From Bradyrhizobiaceae bacterium (GTDB lineage Bacteria; Pseudomonadota; Alphaproteobacteria; Rhizobiales; Aestuariivirgaceae), in NCBI GenBank assembly GCA_947475225.1, contig CANJMQ010000015.1, positions 1 through 59,312 of the forward strand: DNA of 59,312 bases. Reading direction: 5' to 3'. This document shows, piece by piece, positions 55,139 to 59,312 of the stretch (positions are counted from its first letter, which is position 1; each line of letters starts with the position of its first letter). Both the position numbers and the translations under genes were made by a program. A model generated the notes under the pieces. That model was not told the DNA's origin. It made no database searches and was given only the letters and a program-made list of their open reading frames with translations.

Positions 55139-56251
55139 TCACACAGCCCTTTGCATGAAGCGGCTGGTGAATTTGAGGAGCAGCGCCACGAAGAAGATGA
55201 TGATGATGAGATACACCTCGGCAATCATCGTGCCATAGCCGACGTTGGAGCGATCCTTGTAGACGCGGAAGATGTAGCTCGAGATCGTGTCGGTGGCGCC
55301 GCCGGGTCCGCCGGCGGTGGTGTTGATCACGATGTCGGCCAGCTTCAGCTGGAAGATGATGCGCAGCACCACGGTGGTGACCGACACCGGCAGCATGAGC
55401 GGGAAGGTGATCTGCCAGAAGCCCTGCCAGCCGGTGGCGCCATCGACCTTGGCGGCTTCCTGCACGTCCTTGGGAAGGGCCTGCAGCCCGGCGAGGATCA
55501 TGATCATCATGAAGGGGATCCACACCCAGGCATCCATCAGCGCGATGGTCGACTTGGCGAGCCATGGCGAGGTGAGCAGCGTCGGCTGGCTCCAGCCGAG
55601 CGTGCGCAGCAGGTGTGTCACCGGTCCGAAGCGGTATTCGAGCATCGACTTGCCGATCATCCAGCTCACCGCGACGGGCGACAGCATGAAGGGCAGCAGG
55701 AAGGCGACGCGGAAGAATTTCTGCGCCTTGATGTCGGCGTTGAGCAGCATGGCGAGGCCAAAGGCGATGGCGTATTGCACCAGCACGGTGGCGACGTAGA
55801 ATACCATGTTGCCGAGGGCGTTCCAGAAATAGGGATCGGCGACGAGCTGGTAGAAATTGTCAAGGCCGTTGAATTGGCGGCCGCCGGCCGACTGCAGGTT
55901 CCAGTCGGAGAAGGCGATGTAGAGGCCGAAGAAGGTGGGGAAGATCACCAGCGCCACGGTGAAGAGCACGGCCGGCAGCACGAAGATGGCGCGCCAGCCT
56001 GCCTCGCCGTCACGCAGCACCAGACCCCAGCACAGCGCTGCACTCCACAGCACATAGGCGATGAGCACGGGCTGCCAGTTGGTAAAGCCGAAGGGGATGT
56101 AGCCCAGCACGGAAAGAAGCTGCACCAGGCTGACAAGCCCCAGCAGAAGCGTTGCGCCGCGGATCAGCAGGATGCCCCGCTGCCGGCGCTCCGGTGTCAC
56201 ATGCGGGGCAACGGCTTCCTGGCCGGATGCTGCGGTTGAAACGGACGTCAT
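55139..56251 (-). CDS. Carbohydrate ABC permease, MalF-like
   Basis: A 370-residue protein from the ATG at 56251 (weak ribosome site). An N-terminal pair of extra helices (about 28-70) precedes the six-helix core, longer than many MalF-like subunits. The EAA loop is DVQEAAKVDGATGWQGFWQITFPLMLP (about 255-282). NGLDNFYQLVADPYFWNALGNMVFY is the usual periplasmic/second-helix segment. An intrinsic terminator separates it from the binding protein, so it needs read-through. Confidence 0.92.
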   Translation of the reverse strand: MTSVSTAASGQEAVAPHVTPERRQRGILLIRGATLLLGLVSLVQLLSVLGYIPFGFTNWQPVLIAYVLWSAALCWGLVLRDGEAGWRAIFVLPAVLFTVALVIFPTFFGLYIAFSDWNLQSAGGRQFNGLDNFYQLVADPYFWNALGNMVFYVATVLVQYAIAFGLAMLLNADIKAQKFFRVAFLLPFMLSPVAVSWMIGKSMLEYRFGPVTHLLRTLGWSQPTLLTSPWLAKSTIALMDAWVWIPFMMIMILAGLQALPKDVQEAAKVDGATGWQGFWQITFPLMLPVSVTTVVLRIIFQLKLADIVINTTAGGPGGATDTISSYIFRVYKDRSNVGYGTMIAEVYLIIIIFFVALLLKFTSRFMQRAV

Positions 56252-56286
56252 GCTGCGGAAACCGCACCTTTCGCAAAACAAAAAAA

Positions 56287-56313
56287 GGGCCGGCAGCACG
56301 CTGCTGCCGGCCC
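56287..56313 (-). terminator. Rho-independent terminator between the binding-protein and permease genes
   Basis: On the minus strand a perfect 12-bp GC-rich stem (arms GGGCCGGCAGCA and TGCTGCCGGCCC, CGC loop) is followed at once by TTTTTTTGTTTTG. It begins 11 bases after the binding-protein stop and ends about 35 bases before the permease start. It should end most transcripts and leave a high binding-protein to permease ratio. Confidence 0.88.
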
Positions 56314-56324
56314 GCTGTCGTGGC

Positions 56325-57971
56325 TTACATGCCCAGAGAGGCCTTGTAGAGCTTGATCTGGTTGTCGCGGCCCAGCTGGTCGGTCCGCTTCTCCCAGGCG
56401 GCGGCGATGGCGTCCGCACCTTCCTGTGCCTTCATCTTGCCCGCATAGATGTTGGACAGGATGTCCTCGGCTTCCGAATAGTACTGGAAGATGCCGGGGA
56501 TGCGCGGCTCGATCGCGGCATTCGGATGGTTGTAGGAGTTGGCCTGCGAGGCGAGGTAGTTCGTGATGAACGCCTCGTCGTAGCCCGCACCCACCCACTC
56601 CGGAATGTTGAAGTGGCTCTGGCGGTAGGGCTGGAAGCCTGACGGGTAAGCTGCCATCCAAAGCGAGATGTCCTTGCCGCCGAGGTGGGCAGCGAGCGAC
56701 CAGGCCGCCTTCTGCTTCTTCGGGTCGGCATCGACACGGGCCATCACATAGATGCCCCAGCCGATGTAGGCCATGTTCGGCGCGAAGTTCGGGCCCGACG
56801 CGAGCGTATCCCACTTGCCCGCCGCGTGGTTGTAGACGTCCGGCGATCCGGGAAGGATGTCGAAGGCCGTCTTGCCCTGGATGACCGAGCTGTCGTTGGT
56901 GTTGACGTTCGAGCCAATGTCACCCCACCACGAGAGCATCGAGCCCGTGCCAGCGAGGAACTGCTGGAAGCCCGTGGTGCCCGGGTCGGCGTTGAGCTGG
57001 TCGGCAGGTTCCGACGGCAGGCAGTCCAGCACGTCCTGGATGGCGCGCACCCAGCCCGGATTGTTGACCATCGGCTTCATCGTGTCCGGCTCGAACAGGA
57101 AGGCCTTGCTGTCGGGGTGCTTCACGTAAGCCGTGGCGCGCGAGCCCAGGAAGTAGAAGCCGAAGCCGCCCCAGCCCTTGGCCGGGTCGAGATAGCCATA
57201 GAGGTCCTGTCCGCCAAGCTGCTTGCCCTTGAGGAACTTGGTGGCGGCGTTGACTTCCTGCCAGGTGCGCGGAGCTTTCCAGTCGCCCTCGCCACCGGCC
57301 TTCTTCCATTCGTCGGCGAGGCCGGCATCGGCGAACACGTCTGAGCGGTAGTTGAAGTTGTGGCAGTCGCCGTCGCAGGAGACGCGATAGGTCTTGCCAG
57401 CCCATGTGCCGACGGGCGCCTTGAGGTAACCGACATAGTCATCCATGTCGATCTGCTTCTTGACCCAGTCCGGCATCTCGGAGGCAAGGCCCTTGCCGCA
57501 GACGTCGCCTTCGAAGGGCGCGCCCATTTCAATGACGTCGAAGTCCACCGTGCCGGTGGCGATCGCCTGCTGCAGGCGGGCGTTGTAGTCGGCCTGCGCG
57601 AGGTCGATCCAGTTGATGGTGGCGCCGGTGTAGTCAGCCCAGGCCTTGGACAGGCCGCGGAACAGCACGTTGTGGACGTTCTGGTTGTTGAGGCCCATGA
57701 ACGACAGTTCGACGCCCTTGAATTCGCCGGGCTGGATGCTCGACTTGGTCGCGCCGAGGGTCATCTCGCCAACCTTCTGCCAGTCGGCATCCGTCGGCTG
57801 GCCCTTGCCAACGCCAGGGATCTTGAGGATCGCGGCGCGAATGTCATCCTGCGCGAAGGCCGTGGAGACGTTCATCGCCGGGCCGCCGACGGCAGCCATG
57901 GCGGCTACGCCAGCAGCGCCCTTCAGCATGGTGCGGCGGTTCATCATGTAGTTATAGAGTTCAACTTTCAT
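56325..57971 (-). CDS. Family 1 extracellular sugar-binding protein, Tat-exported
   Basis: A 548-residue protein with GGGAGGACCCAAGGAC before its ATG. The twin-arginine signal is NRRTMLKGAAG (R12, R13), ending near AFA (residue 40). The body resembles SBP_bac_1 proteins: SKAWADYTGATINWIDLAQADYN, FDVIEMGAP, and RTWQEVNAATKFLKG. It is longer than the usual 410-450 residues, chiefly in the N-terminal 80. It delivers a sugar or polyol to the MalFG-like channel. A strong terminator follows. Confidence 0.92.
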   Translation of the reverse strand: MKVELYNYMMNRRTMLKGAAGVAAMAAVGGPAMNVSTAFAQDDIRAAILKIPGVGKGQPTDADWQKVGEMTLGATKSSIQPGEFKGVELSFMGLNNQNVHNVLFRGLSKAWADYTGATINWIDLAQADYNARLQQAIATGTVDFDVIEMGAPFEGDVCGKGLASEMPDWVKKQIDMDDYVGYLKAPVGTWAGKTYRVSCDGDCHNFNYRSDVFADAGLADEWKKAGGEGDWKAPRTWQEVNAATKFLKGKQLGGQDLYGYLDPAKGWGGFGFYFLGSRATAYVKHPDSKAFLFEPDTMKPMVNNPGWVRAIQDVLDCLPSEPADQLNADPGTTGFQQFLAGTGSMLSWWGDIGSNVNTNDSSVIQGKTAFDILPGSPDVYNHAAGKWDTLASGPNFAPNMAYIGWGIYVMARVDADPKKQKAAWSLAAHLGGKDISLWMAAYPSGFQPYRQSHFNIPEWVGAGYDEAFITNYLASQANSYNHPNAAIEPRIPGIFQYYSEAEDILSNIYAGKMKAQEGADAIAAAWEKRTDQLGRDNQIKLYKASLGM

Positions 57972-58186
57972 GTCCTTGGGTCCTCCCTAAGAGCGTCCGT
58001 TGCAGGTTGTTGCGATATCTCTTCCTGCCGCCTCGCATTTTTGATGAGGCTCGCAGGGGTCGTCATGGAACGCTGCCCCGACTATGCAACACCACTGGGC
58101 AATGTCAACGAAGGGCAGCGGCGAAACACCGATGGCGCCCCCAAGTTGTCGTGCATTGCAATATATGCAGCGCACAAGCGGCGGGC

Positions 58187-59248
<1,062 letters not shown>

Positions 59249-59312
59249 TCACGTCCCCCTTGAACCTGCCCGGGGACTTGCGCCCCGCTTGTCGAGGGCG
59301 GAGACTAGGGCA

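Overview
The window looks like chromosomal DNA of a GC-rich alphaproteobacterium, most likely of the Hyphomicrobiales (Rhizobiales) type. The reasons are the dense transport and catabolic operons, an N-methyl-amine demethylase-like flavoprotein, a GcvA-type LysR regulator, a FixJ-type response regulator, Tat-exported binding proteins and many ATGA-overlapping gene pairs. Genus cannot be decided from this sequence. I see no rRNA, tRNA, CRISPR array, insertion sequence or phage genes.

Region 1 (1-4.9 kb): the start of an alpha/beta hydrolase; a TetR regulator divergent from a TMADH/Old-Yellow-Enzyme-type flavoprotein, with palindromes between them; and an SMP-30-type lactonase behind a LysR gene.

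Region 2 (4.9-17 kb): a catabolic cluster that appears poorer in GC than its surroundings. The LysR gene diverges from an NTF2-like protein, a 2-oxoglutarate/Fe(II) oxygenase, a Rieske oxygenase and two tandem M24-fold paralogues. Both paralogues carry the residue pattern of the DMSP lyase DddP. A Dpp/Opp-type transporter follows (Tat-exported binding protein, two permeases, fused double ATPase). This is the best candidate for an undescribed pathway: import of a small, probably methylated onium- or peptide-like compound, two oxygenations, then lyase-type cleavage.

Region 3 (17.3-28.6 kb): a zinc alcohol dehydrogenase diverges from a LuxR-type regulator. A long polyamine-type transport operon follows, with two binding proteins and two permease pairs but only one ATPase. 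It ends in a GT1-like glycosyltransferase with a Lys/Ala/Pro-rich tail and two tandem cupins.

Region 4 (29-44.3 kb): a YgiQ radical SAM protein, a DUF2892 membrane protein with an operator-like palindrome over its -10, then a signalling island. The island has two paralogous hybrid histidine kinases, a SUOX-fold periplasmic protein, a FixJ-type regulator, an HTH-only LuxR protein, an Hpt protein, two small unknown proteins and a secreted zinc metalloprotease. The HTH-only gene and one of the small unknown genes share a near-identical promoter/leader module.

Region 5 (44.4-59.3 kb): a glycosyltransferase remnant, an ABC-F ATPase, an exported amidohydrolase, and a sugar or polyol utilisation cluster (FucU/RbsD mutarotase, PfkB kinase, TIM-barrel isomerase, M42 peptidase, FGGY kinase, four-gene MalFG-type ABC transporter). 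All four binding-protein genes in the window are followed at once by a strong RNA hairpin ahead of the next transporter gene. All functional calls come from reading the sequence and from remembered family features; no database search was run.
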